DNA from: Rhizobium sp. P38BS-XIX
GTDB taxonomy: Bacteria > Pseudomonadota > Alphaproteobacteria > Rhizobiales > Rhizobiaceae
Assembly: GCF_012641435.1 (NCBI RefSeq)
Contig: NZ_JABAIJ010000001.1
Coordinates: forward strand, 1,488,001 to 1,552,000
DNA length: 64,000 nt
Direction of reading: 5' to 3'
Shown here: positions 15,579 through 23,186 of the stretch, in pieces
How the letters are laid out: each line of letters starts with the position of its first letter
Position numbering within the stretch: the first letter of the stretch is position 1
Position numbers and translations under genes: made by a program
Notes under the pieces: generated by a model
Told to the model about the DNA's origin: nothing
The model's database searches: none
Seen by the model: only the letters and a program-made list of their open reading frames with translations

Positions 15579-17060
15579 CTAGAAATTCTGGAAGCTGAAG
15601 GATGAGTTCAGCGCTAGCTCATTCAGGGCATCTGCAAAGGCATCAACCTGATCGTCGAACTGGGCGTTCGGAAAGGCGCAAACTTCATCCAGAAATGCTT
15701 CGTTCCAGTTTCCACGCAACAGCTTGACGTTGCCCGCCTCGGCCTGTGCCGAAGCAGGCTTTGCGCGCGTCGCCTTATCACCAGTTGGAGATATGGCTTT
15801 CACAGGAAAGCCCGCGAGCAGTTTGATTTTCGTTTCCGCATCGGCCTTCCCGGCCGCGCCGGGGTCCTGCGGCATACGGACCGTTACGGTTGGCCCATCT
15901 TGCGATGCCGCGGCTTTCAAATTGCGCTCCACCTCAGCCGGCGTCCAACGTCCGCGAATGATGGTCTCGACATAAAAAACGCCGCCCACCCATGCCAGGC
16001 GAAGACCCACGGTCCAGTCTGGCTGACGGCCCGGGCGTGCCCGTGAAGCCGCGAAATCCCATGCGCGGCAACGCTTTGCGCCCGACGGCACCGCCTCGAT
16101 GATTTCGAAATCGCCACGCTGAAACAGGCCACCAGAACGCGGCGAAGGCCGCTGCTGAAACTGACCAGCCACGGCATAGGAACCGAGCGGTATCTTGTCC
16201 CGCTCCACGACCGCGCGAGGGAACCGCTGCGGAAAGAGCAGCTCTCCCTCTTCCGTCCTCGGATCGGCAAAGCCGATCGACGTTCGACAACGACGCTCCG
16301 GCTCGAATTCCATCGGCAGCATCAGGTGCTCGTAGCCGAGCCCAAGTGCCAGAATGGTGCCGGAGACATCGGCCTCGTGCAGACGCTGCATCACAACGAC
16401 GATGGCCGAACGTTGCGGGTCGTTCAGGCGGGTCGGCACCGATTCACGAAATGTGCGAACCGTCGAGAGACGCTCCGCTTCCGATTCCGCCCCATCGACC
16501 GAATGCGGATCGTCAATGATGACGCGATCGCCGCGACCACCCGTCAGTCTCGAGAATGGAACGCCTTGCCTTGAGCCCGTGCGGGTATTCGCAAATGCCA
16601 TTTCGCCGGTTCGCGTCAGCTTGACCCTGTCACCCCAAAGAGCCTGATACCATTCGGAGGCAACGAGATCGCGCATACGCCTGTTGTCACGTTTTGCGTA
16701 ATGCTCAGAATAGGATGCGCCGAGATAGCGCATTTGCGGCCTGTCTTTTGGCCCCCACTCCCATGCCGGCCAGAAGACGCCGCAGAGAAGCGACTTCATC
16801 GTGCCGGGCGGCACATTGATCAGCAGTCGCGTGATTTCTCCCGATGTCACAGCCTCAAGATGGCGGCAGATTGCATCGATATGCCAGCCATGAACATAAT
16901 CTGCGGAGGGCTCAACCACATGCCAGGCCTCGCGCACAAAACCGCTCAAGGATTGGCAATTGGCCCGTATGCGCTTGGCATTCGAAGCAATCTTTCGAGC
17001 CAGCTCGGCGCGTTCGCGATCAGCTGTCCGCTTCGCCTGCTCCTCCCGGATCGCCGCCAT
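15579..17060 (-). CDS. Phage terminase large subunit
   Basis: The DNA-packaging motor and headful/cos nuclease. With the start at MAAIREEQAK (17060) it has 493 residues; an in-frame ATG at 17129 would overlap the small-terminase gene by 110 bases. Walker A is VPPGTMKS at about residues 83-90, and Walker B is VIIDD at about 180-184, with a coupling segment VVVMQRLHEADVSG after it. The C-terminal half has CRAWDFAASR and FDDQVDAFADALNEL, the Asp residues expected for an RNase H-fold nuclease. Length and order fit phage TerL proteins. The downstream gene is the portal, 48 bases on. Confidence 0.92.
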   Translation of the reverse strand: MAAIREEQAKRTADRERAELARKIASNAKRIRANCQSLSGFVREAWHVVEPSADYVHGWHIDAICRHLEAVTSGEITRLLINVPPGTMKSLLCGVFWPAWEWGPKDRPQMRYLGASYSEHYAKRDNRRMRDLVASEWYQALWGDRVKLTRTGEMAFANTRTGSRQGVPFSRLTGGRGDRVIIDDPHSVDGAESEAERLSTVRTFRESVPTRLNDPQRSAIVVVMQRLHEADVSGTILALGLGYEHLMLPMEFEPERRCRTSIGFADPRTEEGELLFPQRFPRAVVERDKIPLGSYAVAGQFQQRPSPRSGGLFQRGDFEIIEAVPSGAKRCRAWDFAASRARPGRQPDWTVGLRLAWVGGVFYVETIIRGRWTPAEVERNLKAAASQDGPTVTVRMPQDPGAAGKADAETKIKLLAGFPVKAISPTGDKATRAKPASAQAEAGNVKLLRGNWNEAFLDEVCAFPNAQFDDQVDAFADALNELALNSSFSFQNF

Positions 17061-17367
17061 TATCGTCACCGGATCCGGCAAGCGGGCCGAAGAGGGATTC
17101 GAGTATGGCAAGCTGCTCATCCGTTGCATTGGTTAGATCGATCGCGAGGTCCCGGCCACTCTTGGCTCCGGCACCCTGCCGCTCGCTTGGCTTTTGATGA
17201 ACGTAAGAGGCGGCGATCTTCGCCATCTCGTCGCGACGCTTCTGATCCGCCTCGTCATCCCGCATAACCTTCAACATATAATCGAGCGGCGTGTCGCCGT
17301 CTGGAACGACCTTACCTCGGCGCGCACGCGGCTTGCGCTGCGCGACCGGCTTGTCGGCATTGGACAT
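17020..17367 (-). CDS. Putative phage terminase small subunit
   Basis: A 115-residue protein from the ATG at 17367 (GGAA upstream); the longer frame from 17511 begins with sequence unlike a phage gene. It has a basic N-terminus (QRKPRARRGK), a helical DTPLDYMLKVMRDDEADQKR region and an acidic Gly-rich tail (GSGDDNGGDPGGAGEADS). It directly precedes and overlaps the large subunit, the standard arrangement. The small subunit binds the packaging site and loads the large one. I can point to no diagnostic motif, so the call is mainly by position and size. Confidence 0.7.
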   Translation of the reverse strand: MSNADKPVAQRKPRARRGKVVPDGDTPLDYMLKVMRDDEADQKRRDEMAKIAASYVHQKPSERQGAGAKSGRDLAIDLTNATDEQLAILESLFGPLAGSGDDNGGDPGGAGEADS

Positions 17368-17746
17368 GCTTGAAATTTCCGATGAGGTTTCGAAAGAATA
17401 CAAGCCGCTCGAAACAGCGCTTGCGGTCAACAGTGCATCGCTGCAACTGTTCTTATCATGCCAAAATGAATACCCCATTCCGGCGCTTTTGGCGACACCC
17501 TTGATCGGCAAAGATGCTGCAAGGAATCGGGACCTTGACGAAATGGCCTGCTAATATATTGAAATGACTTCCAAATATGAAAACCTGGCGTCCGACGAAA
17601 CGATCGATATTAGGTTCCGGCCGGCTCATGCTCCTTGATTTCGAAGGCTCAAACGCGCTTGGCAGGCTCAGGACTTCAAGCTGCTACATGCCATACTTTG
17701 GCAAGGCTTAAATTTCCGACGCTCTAATGGGTGGAAGACGTAAACA

Positions 17747-18454
17747 ATGCGAAAGAAGATCGCGCGGATGAACAAAATCAACACCGTCGATCTCGACTGG
17801 GTGCAGCAGTTCATTGCAGCCAATCTTCCGGTGGAGAGACCTCCAGATGTTCCGGAGATTCTCCTGCATAAAGCAGGCCCCAAGAGCGGGCTGCGGCACC
17901 TTGCGGAGAGAGATCCACATTTCGGGTCGCCCTATTGGGCGCATTTCTGGGGAGGAGGCTTGGTGATGGCGCGCTATCTTTTCGACAGACCAGAGACCGT
18001 CAGCGGCCAGCGCGTACTCGATCTCGGTTCGGGTTCAGGCATAGTGGGAATTGCTGCAGCAAAGGCAGGCGCCGCTAAAGTCCTGGCGGCCGACATCGAT
18101 CCCTATGCCATGGCTGCAATCGAGCTGAATGCGTGTCGCAATGCCGTCGAGATCGAGACTGTGCTCGGTGACCTGACCACGGATCAGCCACCCATGGTCG
18201 ATATCATTTGCGTCGGTGATCTCTTCTATGAGGCCGATCTCGCAAACCAGGTTAGCGGTTTTCTGGATCGCTGCCTTGAAAAAGGCTTGACGGTTTTGAT
18301 AGGCGATCCGTGGCGAACGCATCTGCCGACATCGAGACTTCGGCTATTGGCCGAGTATTCAATGGTCGACTTTGGCGAGGAACCGGGAAACACAAGGCAA
18401 AGCGGCGTCTTCGCCTTTGAAAGCCGCACATCCCCATACGGTGACGTTATCTAA
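17747..18454 (+). CDS. SAM-dependent methyltransferase resembling ETF-beta lysine methyltransferase
   Basis: A 235-residue class I methyltransferase. Motif I is LDLGSGSGIVGIAAAKAGA at about residues 91-109, followed by the acidic AADIDPYAMAAIELN. The segment SPYWAHFWGGGLVMARYLFD resembles the SPYWA(I)YWPGG stretch of ETFBKMT, which trimethylates lysines of electron-transfer flavoprotein beta; bacterial relatives are known in rhizobia. It is encoded on the plus strand between terminase and early phage genes, so it is cargo rather than part of the late operon. GGAAG precedes the ATG; a second ATG at 17768 is possible. Substrate is unproven: ETF-beta, ribosomal L11-type or a phage target are options. 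Confidence 0.75.
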   Translation: MRKKIARMNKINTVDLDWVQQFIAANLPVERPPDVPEILLHKAGPKSGLRHLAERDPHFGSPYWAHFWGGGLVMARYLFDRPETVSGQRVLDLGSGSGIVGIAAAKAGAAKVLAADIDPYAMAAIELNACRNAVEIETVLGDLTTDQPPMVDIICVGDLFYEADLANQVSGFLDRCLEKGLTVLIGDPWRTHLPTSRLRLLAEYSMVDFGEEPGNTRQSGVFAFESRTSPYGDVI

Positions 18455-18500
18455 AGCGAGAGTAGCGGCATGCGGGCTCGGACCACAATCGCTATCAATC

Positions 18501-19166
18501 TCAAACCTTCAGCTTGGCACGTCTGCGATTTGCCCGCTCCAGTCGTTTGGCGAGTTCGGCAAGGTCGGGATTTGCGGCATCGAAAACCGGCCGCGCATCT
18601 TCCGGCAGCCAGTACTTTTCATGTTTTGGCGTTTGCGGTTTTGTCCGTTCGAGGCTGGAGGCCGAATTCGGCATCATCGACGATATGCGCGACCAGTCAG
18701 GTTCCTGCGGAGACGGCGAGATTGCAAGCAGCACGCCAGCGAGGTTTTGAAATTCGCTTTTGATGCGCCGTTCTGCCGTGCGTCTCACGCGACCTGTCCG
18801 TCCACAAAAATCCCGAAAGGATCCGGCAACACGGGGAGCTGCCAAGCAAACAGACCATCGGGACAGCAGAATACGATGCTCCTCACACTTGACGTGAAGC
18901 CGCAGCCATTCCTGCAACACTTCTTCCGCACGACTGATGGCCGCAGCACTTGGCCGATAACGAACGCGAATATCCGCCTGATCCGTCGGCTCCGGCAGCG
19001 TATCCGGCCAGAGTGTACGCATCCTGTCCGGGCGCACCCCGCGAACATCGAGATGGACCATCGTGTCCGCCGCCTCCACGAAACGAGCGCGGACGAGCAA
19101 ACTCAAATCGGCAACTTGTGCCGCGCGATGGGATAGACCGTCAAACTGCGAGGCGGGCCGTTGCAT
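18501..19166 (-). CDS. Phage protein of DUF6362 type
   Basis: A 221-residue protein beginning MQRPASQFDGLSHRAAQVAD; the ATG at 19166 has GGAG upstream and overlaps the preceding gene's end by 26 bases. The first half recalls DUF6362 proteins (RTLWPDTLPEPTDQADIRVR), phage genes frequently found just upstream of small terminase. A basic segment RRTAERRIKSEF and a C-terminal LAKRLERANRRRAKLKV suggest nucleic-acid contact. It is convergent with the methyltransferase, 46 bases apart. Function unknown. Confidence 0.7.
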   Translation of the reverse strand: MQRPASQFDGLSHRAAQVADLSLLVRARFVEAADTMVHLDVRGVRPDRMRTLWPDTLPEPTDQADIRVRYRPSAAAISRAEEVLQEWLRLHVKCEEHRILLSRWSVCLAAPRVAGSFRDFCGRTGRVRRTAERRIKSEFQNLAGVLLAISPSPQEPDWSRISSMMPNSASSLERTKPQTPKHEKYWLPEDARPVFDAANPDLAELAKRLERANRRRAKLKV

Positions 19167-19557
19167 CAAGTCGTCTCTCCAATTCCCAGTAGATCATGGT
19201 CCGCAGCGTCGCGCGAACCGGCCAAGGCCGCCTCGCCACGGCATCAAGACGAAGCGAAGCGAGCGCGATATCATCGAAGGCACCGAGCAGATCGCCGGGG
19301 CGCTGAAGCGCCCAATCCTGTCGTTGCGCCAAAACGTCAGAGACAGCACCGATCGTATCCGACCAAAGTTCATCGCGGTTTTGTCCCGTCTGGCGAATGC
19401 AGCGCAGCACAAAGACCAGATGCCCATCGCCGTAACGCCCCCGTATTTCCTGCATGGTGCCACGCGCATGGCTCTGCGCCGGTGCACGCCGACGGTGCAC
19501 GGGAACGAGCTTGATGCCGAGGCCATCGAGAAGAAGATCAAGCTTGCCTTTGGTCAT
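19141..19557 (-). CDS. Phage hypothetical protein
   Basis: A 138-residue protein from MTKGKLDLLLDGLGIKLVPV; GAGAG precedes the ATG at 19557, while the frame itself opens seven codons earlier. The sequence includes RRAPAQSHARGTMQEIRGRY, then a region rich in Arg and Asp with no motif I recognise. It sits in a run of small minus-strand genes between the repressor and the DUF6362 gene, overlapping the latter. The basic character would allow a nucleic-acid role, but that is only an impression. Confidence 0.6.
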   Translation of the reverse strand: MTKGKLDLLLDGLGIKLVPVHRRRAPAQSHARGTMQEIRGRYGDGHLVFVLRCIRQTGQNRDELWSDTIGAVSDVLAQRQDWALQRPGDLLGAFDDIALASLRLDAVARRPWPVRATLRTMIYWELERRLDATARLAV

Positions 19558-19608
19558 GGATCTCTCAACTCCTTTCATGACAGCATGGGTTGGCCGGTCG
19601 CGTATCGA

Positions 19609-19884
19609 TCAGGCACCGGTCCCGACCGTCAAAGCGGATCCGGGCTTGAAGAAAGCTTCGGCTTTGGAGATCGCCTCCACCCTCGCCCCATCACGCAGCA
19701 TCGGCGTGTTGAGATAGGCAACCATCGCCTCGCCGGCGGCAGCCTTTGCCGCGTCCGGCGTTGCAAAGACGATCGGCTCGCCGTGGCCATCCTTGAGGAT
19801 CTCGTTCGTTGCGCGATGTACCTTGCGAATCCACCCGAGGTGACCGCCAACTACTGCCTCTGTTCCGATTTGAAATTTGTTCAT
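19609..19884 (-). CDS. Small phage hypothetical protein
   Basis: A 91-residue protein beginning MNKFQIGTEAVVGGHLGWIR. Its ATG overlaps the stop of the upstream 62-codon ORF as ATGA. The N-terminal half has VGGHLGWIRKVHRATNEIL, like small beta-sheet phage proteins, and the C-terminal half AYLNTPMLRDGARVEAISKA. I recognise no family. Coupling to the upstream ORF and the run of similarly coupled genes support translation. Confidence 0.6.
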   Translation of the reverse strand: MNKFQIGTEAVVGGHLGWIRKVHRATNEILKDGHGEPIVFATPDAAKAAAGEAMVAYLNTPMLRDGARVEAISKAEAFFKPGSALTVGTGA

Positions 19885-20069
19885 AGAATCTCCTCTGGCC
19901 GGGATGGCCAAGTCTGCTTGTTTGATCGTTGTTTGTTGCTTGATGGCACGATGCCAGTCGCCGTCAGCGATGCCTCGGCGGACGTATCGGCGTCATTTTT
20001 GGCCGGCGCTTTTTCCGACCATTTGAAAATGAATCTGGTCACCTTCCGGTGCCCCGGATTGTTCACCAT
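19881..20069 (-). CDS. Very small phage hypothetical protein
   Basis: A 62-residue ORF starting MVNNPGHRKVTRFIFKWSEK, with GGAGGG about 12 bases upstream. It overlaps the gene before it by 77 bases and the gene after it by ATGA. The coupling at its end is the main argument that it is real. It is basic at the N-terminus and Ser/Thr/Ala-rich after that, with no recognised motif. It could equally be a leader that only serves coupling. Confidence 0.4.
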   Translation of the reverse strand: MVNNPGHRKVTRFIFKWSEKAPAKNDADTSAEASLTATGIVPSSNKQRSNKQTWPSRPEEIL

Positions 20070-20175
20070 CAACGGATGATACCCTCCGGAACATGGATTT
20101 CATCGCAGCCAGCATGACTGCGAAAAAGACCGCGGCCCCGATACAAGCCAGAAGGCCCTGAAGCATTTCGCTCAT
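19993..20175 (-). CDS. Small phage single-pass membrane protein
   Basis: A 60-residue protein, MSEMLQGLLACIGAAVFFAV and on, with one clear membrane segment at residues 6-24 and a short basic stop (KSMFRR) after it. The ATG overlaps the preceding gene's stop as ATGA. The remaining 30 residues are polar. Small membrane proteins of this type occur near phage immunity regions, sometimes as superinfection-exclusion or lysis factors; neither role is shown here. It partly overlaps the next ORF. Confidence 0.5.
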   Translation of the reverse strand: MSEMLQGLLACIGAAVFFAVMLAAMKSMFRRVSSVDGEQSGAPEGDQIHFQMVGKSAGQK

Positions 20176-20378
20176 GCCGGCCTCTCCTGCGTAGACACAT
20201 CATCGGCGAATTTGAGCTCCGTCATCTCCAAAGGCTGCACGGAAGAATCGCAGCCCTCACAATGGTTCTCGATGATTTCCGCGATGGACAAAGCACGCTG
20301 ACAGGCCGGGCAGCCCCAGAAACGATCGAAATAGCCTGCGTTGGAATTTGATCTGCCACCTCTTCTGTTCGCGTCCAT
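20172..20378 (-). CDS. Small zinc-ribbon-like phage protein
   Basis: A 68-residue protein starting MDANRRGGRSNSNAGYFDRF. The ATG at 20378 follows GGAGATAACGAT, a good ribosome site, so it is preferred to a frame opening at 20444. It carries CPACQ and, 18 residues on, CEGC, a four-cysteine arrangement able to bind zinc. It is the first gene of a coupled minus-strand chain leading away from the repressor, and would be read from a promoter in the operator region around 20.45 kb. A regulatory or DNA-contact role is plausible but not shown. Confidence 0.55.
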   Translation of the reverse strand: MDANRRGGRSNSNAGYFDRFWGCPACQRALSIAEIIENHCEGCDSSVQPLEMTELKFADDVSTQERPA

Positions 20379-20449
20379 ATCGTTATCTCCAAGCTCTCCA
20401 CCCGGGTTCATCGCGAAATGAACGACAGGCACCTTGATAAACACTAATT

Positions 20450-20490
20450 ATGTTGATAAAGATGAGTATGTCAACATGATTTATGTCATA
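20450..20490. promoter_or_regulatory. Putative repressor operators, left side
   Basis: Between the zinc-ribbon gene and the repressor gene lie ATGTTGATAA (20450-20459) and ATGTCAACAT (20468-20477), with a weaker ATGTCATAAA after them. ATGTCAACAT is the exact reverse complement of ATGTTGACAT found on the other side of the repressor gene at 21359. The region is AT-rich and would hold the divergent promoters. Binding by the repressor is inferred. Confidence 0.6.
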
Positions 20491-20510
20491 AATTTTGCAA
20501 GGGTCGGAAA

Positions 20511-21299
20511 ATGCAAAGATCCATGGGCGAACGATTGAAGGCGGCGCGCGAAGCCGCAAACTATTCATCAGCGACGAAGGCTGCAGAAGCGCTCGGGGTG
20601 AGCCTCTCAACTTATCGCGCTCACGAAAACGGTCAGAACGAATTCAACACGGAAATCGCGAACCGTTACGCCAAAAAGTTTGGCACAACCGCGGGCTACC
20701 TCCTCACGGGGGAAGGTCCAAACAAGATGCCCCGCACAACGCCGAACATCGTCACGTCCTTCGATCCGGACGAACAGGATCACGACGGTTTTGCCGAGAC
20801 CGGTGAAGAACTCAGCTACAGCCGTGAGCATTGGCAGCCGCAGATTGCCGGGGCAACGCCGGAAGTGGACGTCAAGCTGGGCGCCGGCAGCGGCATAGTG
20901 GGCGAAGTTATTAATTTGCCAGTCGGATCAGGCAATGTTGCCGGTCACAAGATCGTCGCCGAATGGCTTATTCCGACGGGATATCTAAGGAACGAGGCGA
21001 AGGCATCACCGAGCCACACGATCATTATGGAAGTGATTGGCGACTCCATGCAGCCCACCTATATGCCGGGCGATCGTGTGATCGTCGATCTCTCGCAAAA
21101 TCAGATGACCACGGACACCGTTTATGCCATCAGCGACGGATATTCGGAACCGCAGATCAAACGCCTTCAGCGCGTGCCTTTCTCACATCCAGGAGAAGTC
21201 AGGATCATCTCGGACAATCCTGCGCTAGAAACATTCACCGTCGAGCTCGAGCGCCTGACGATCATTGGCCGCATTTGCGGACACATTGCTCGCAAATAA
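20511..21299 (+). CDS. Phage repressor, XRE HTH with S24 (LexA/CI-like) peptidase domain
   Basis: A 262-residue lysogeny regulator. Residues 5-65 form an XRE helix-turn-helix (AAEALGVSLSTYRAHENGQN). Residues from about 150 form the S24 self-cleavage domain: GDSMQPTYMPGDRVIVD supplies the nucleophilic Ser at 179, and KRLQ the general-base Lys at 218. An Ala-Gly pair at 113-114 (QIAGAT) is a candidate cleavage site, so SOS induction through RecA is likely. It is transcribed away from the late operon, with matching operator words before and after it. GGG about 7-10 bases upstream serves as ribosome site; a second Met at residue 5 is possible. Confidence 0.9.
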   Translation: MQRSMGERLKAAREAANYSSATKAAEALGVSLSTYRAHENGQNEFNTEIANRYAKKFGTTAGYLLTGEGPNKMPRTTPNIVTSFDPDEQDHDGFAETGEELSYSREHWQPQIAGATPEVDVKLGAGSGIVGEVINLPVGSGNVAGHKIVAEWLIPTGYLRNEAKASPSHTIIMEVIGDSMQPTYMPGDRVIVDLSQNQMTTDTVYAISDGYSEPQIKRLQRVPFSHPGEVRIISDNPALETFTVELERLTIIGRICGHIARK

Positions 21300-21358
21300 C
21301 CAGCCGATTCTGCCTAAACATGATCTGGGTTTAATCGCGACCATGAACAACATAAAAA

Positions 21359-21382
21359 ATGTTGACATATATTATGTTTAAT
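21359..21382. promoter_or_regulatory. Putative repressor operator, right side
   Basis: ATGTTGACAT (21359-21368) followed by ATTATGTTTAAT, 60 bases after the repressor stop. The ten-base word is identical, inverted, to the one at 20468-20477. It also contains TTGACA, which could be a -35 element for the plus-strand genes that follow. The flanks are AT-rich. Confidence 0.55.
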
Positions 21383-21420
21383 GAGATCCTCTCAAATAGA
21401 GCCGGTTGGCACTGAACGGA

Positions 21421-21606
21421 ATGAGCCCGGACAAGACGAAAGCCTTGCGCGAAGTCAGCGAAACCGAACAGACGACCGATACTAAACGGAGAAGATCGCT
21501 GATGCCTGTAAAACAGATGTTGTTCCAAGGAAGCCAGCAACCGCTTGAAACACCACCAAACCTAGGGATGACGTTGCCTCACAATCGCTATCGCTTAGGG
21601 AGGTGA
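21421..21606 (+). CDS. Small hypothetical ORF downstream of the repressor
   Basis: A 61-residue ORF, MSPDKTKALREVSETEQTTD first, ending four bases before the next start. It follows the right-hand operator and could be the first gene of a plus-strand transcript. The sequence is polar and basic (KRRRSLMPVKQ) with no motif I know. Its own ribosome site is weak (ACGGA next to the ATG). It may instead be untranslated leader. Confidence 0.35.
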   Translation: MSPDKTKALREVSETEQTTDTKRRRSLMPVKQMLFQGSQQPLETPPNLGMTLPHNRYRLGR

Positions 21607-21610
21607 GAGG

Positions 21611-21991
21611 ATGACGTTTTACAACACGGCTTTCTCCTGCGAATATTCATTCGATGAACTGCAAATTTCCGTCTGCGATCGATGGGAATCCGGCTTGCTG
21701 CTCTACGGACACGCGGAACTGACATCGGCAAGCCCGGACTACGAGGATGAGTTTTATGTGTCGGCCATTCGACTTGATGGTGGTGCGCGGCTGGTAAGAC
21801 CAACGCAGAGCATCACAAGCTTCGAGTCCGAACTTTTTCGCCGCATAGCCGCCGTCATCGAAGATGACAAAACATTGTCCGGTCGTCACGCTGCCGAGCT
21901 ATTCGCCAGCGAACTGGAACAATTCAAAGAGCTCGCCTGTGATCGGGCCTTTAAAATGCAGCGAGAGCAGGTTTTCATAGCTGTGGCATAG
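21611..21991 (+). CDS. Phage or accessory hypothetical protein
   Basis: A 126-residue acidic protein (MTFYNTAFSCEYSFDELQIS) with an excellent AGGGAGGTGAGAGG upstream. It has an N-terminal beta-rich part and a helical C-terminal part ELEQFKELACDRAFKMQREQ. I recognise no family. It is read in the same direction as the repressor and lies just past the operator-like element, so it may belong to the prophage's rightward transcript. Function unknown. Confidence 0.55.
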   Translation: MTFYNTAFSCEYSFDELQISVCDRWESGLLLYGHAELTSASPDYEDEFYVSAIRLDGGARLVRPTQSITSFESELFRRIAAVIEDDKTLSGRHAAELFASELEQFKELACDRAFKMQREQVFIAVA

Positions 21992-22061
21992 GCACGTGCC
22001 TTTGAAGGCGCGTGATACACGGAAAGCATCCAAATCAACGTAGACGGAGGCTGCAATCGCC

Positions 22062-22445
22062 ATGGAAGTTTCCCAGGAAGAGCTAACGCAAATTCGGTTG
22101 CTGGAGGAAAGACTGCACCGTCCGGAAATCCGACAATCAAAGGAAACGGTCGAGAACCTTCTGGCCCATGGCTTTGTCGAATTCGGCAGCTCGGGCACGG
22201 TCTATGATGACAAGGACGATCTCATCGCACTTCTGGCGGCAGAAAGTCCGGACCCAGCCTCTCCGCCAGTGATTGCAAGCGATTATGCGTTCCGTGCGAT
22301 TTCACCAGATGTCGTGCTCGTAACCTATCGCACCATTGATGAAAGTATTCCACGGCACGTTCTGCGCAGCTCGATTTGGCAGCGCATCGATGGCCGTTGG
22401 CAAATGATATTTCATCAGGGCACGCCGACGGCGCCACGGCCCTGA
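22062..22445 (+). CDS. NTF2-fold (DUF4440/SnoaL-like) protein
   Basis: A 127-residue protein: MEVSQEELTQIRLLEERLHR, then LLAHGFVEFGSSGTVYDDKD, and finally VLRSSIWQRIDGRWQMIFHQ-GTPT. The order (helix, HGFVEFG, VYDD, W..I.G.WQ..FHQ.T) is the DUF4440 signature. Members adopt a cone fold and often bind small ligands or act as small hydrolase-like or uncharacterised factors. It is probably outside the core prophage: its homologues are common chromosomal genes. It converges on the FixJ-like gene 72 bases on. No specific substrate can be named. Confidence 0.75.
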   Translation: MEVSQEELTQIRLLEERLHRPEIRQSKETVENLLAHGFVEFGSSGTVYDDKDDLIALLAAESPDPASPPVIASDYAFRAISPDVVLVTYRTIDESIPRHVLRSSIWQRIDGRWQMIFHQGTPTAPRP

Positions 22446-22517
22446 TTGGTAAATGATAAATACGGGAGCGGCTCCGCTGTCAAACGACTGCAGTCTGGCT
22501 GTTGTTAATCGTCAGGG

Positions 22518-23183
22518 CTAACGTCGTGGGGATGCCGGCCCTGTCGCTTTGCCGCCGACAGCCATGTCAGACAAGCCAAGACTATCGGCCATCCTGATGA
22601 GATCGGCGGCCGTGTCCGCCTGCATCTTGCGCATGACCTGGCCGCGATGCACTTTGACCGTGATCTCGCTCAAACCGATGTCGGCGGCAATTTGCTTGTT
22701 CAGCAAACCACGAGCAACAAGCGCCATCACCTCGCGCTCGCGTGACGTCAGCGATGCGAAACGCTCTTGCAAATCGATTGATGCGGCTTCTTTCTGAAGA
22801 CGCGAACGATCAATTTCGAGCGCCTGCCGGATCGCATCCAGGAGATCCTGCTCCCGAAAGGGCTTCAAGAGAAATTCAACCGCACCTGCTTTCATCGCTC
22901 TGACGGACATGGGCACATCTCCGTGGCCGGTGAGAAAGATGATCGGCATCACGTGGCCGCCTGCCCGCACAAGCTCGTCCTGAAAATCGAGACCGCTTGC
23001 GTCAGGCATTCTCACATCGAGGACAATGCAAGCGGGACCTTGTGAACGAGAATGTGCGAGGAAATCCCTCGGCGAGGCAAAACAGCGCGCGTCATATCCA
23101 ACAGAGCGCAGCAGACTATCCAGCCCCTCGCGCACCGATAGATCATCGTCGATCACGTAAACCGCCGGTCTCGGTCCCTCCAT
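22518..23183 (-). CDS. FixJ-family two-component response regulator
   Basis: A 221-residue transcription regulator. The receiver domain occupies residues 1-125: acidic pair DDD at 12-14, phospho-acceptor Asp at 56 in VLDVRMPD, the Thr in LTGHGD and Lys in LLKPF. The C-terminal LuxR-type helix-turn-helix has SLTSREREVMALVARGLLNK and SEITVKVHRGQVMRKM. It starts three bases after the histidine kinase's stop, so the two are one operon and presumably a cognate pair. FixJ relatives in rhizobia control oxygen, nitrogen or stress genes; no target is visible here. Confidence 0.9.
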   Translation of the reverse strand: MEGPRPAVYVIDDDLSVREGLDSLLRSVGYDARCFASPRDFLAHSRSQGPACIVLDVRMPDASGLDFQDELVRAGGHVMPIIFLTGHGDVPMSVRAMKAGAVEFLLKPFREQDLLDAIRQALEIDRSRLQKEAASIDLQERFASLTSREREVMALVARGLLNKQIAADIGLSEITVKVHRGQVMRKMQADTAADLIRMADSLGLSDMAVGGKATGPASPRR

Positions 23184-23186
23184 CCC

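Larger units (their letters stand above)
1..22450. mobile_element. Siphovirus-type prophage (partial, left end outside the window)
   Basis: A contiguous minus-strand late block holds terminase, portal, protease, capsid, connectors, tail tube, tail chaperones, tape measure and tail tip in canonical order. A plus-strand S24 repressor and small genes follow. The gene order and the lambda-like chaperone frameshift point to a long non-contractile tail. The left end is off the window. The right end is not defined: the last phage-like genes lie between 21.4 and 22.4 kb, and 22.5 kb begins an ordinary two-component system. I saw no integrase, excisionase or replication genes and no att repeat, so these may lie to the left or be missing. 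Inserted plus-strand cargo genes look less GC-rich than their surroundings. Confidence 0.93.
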
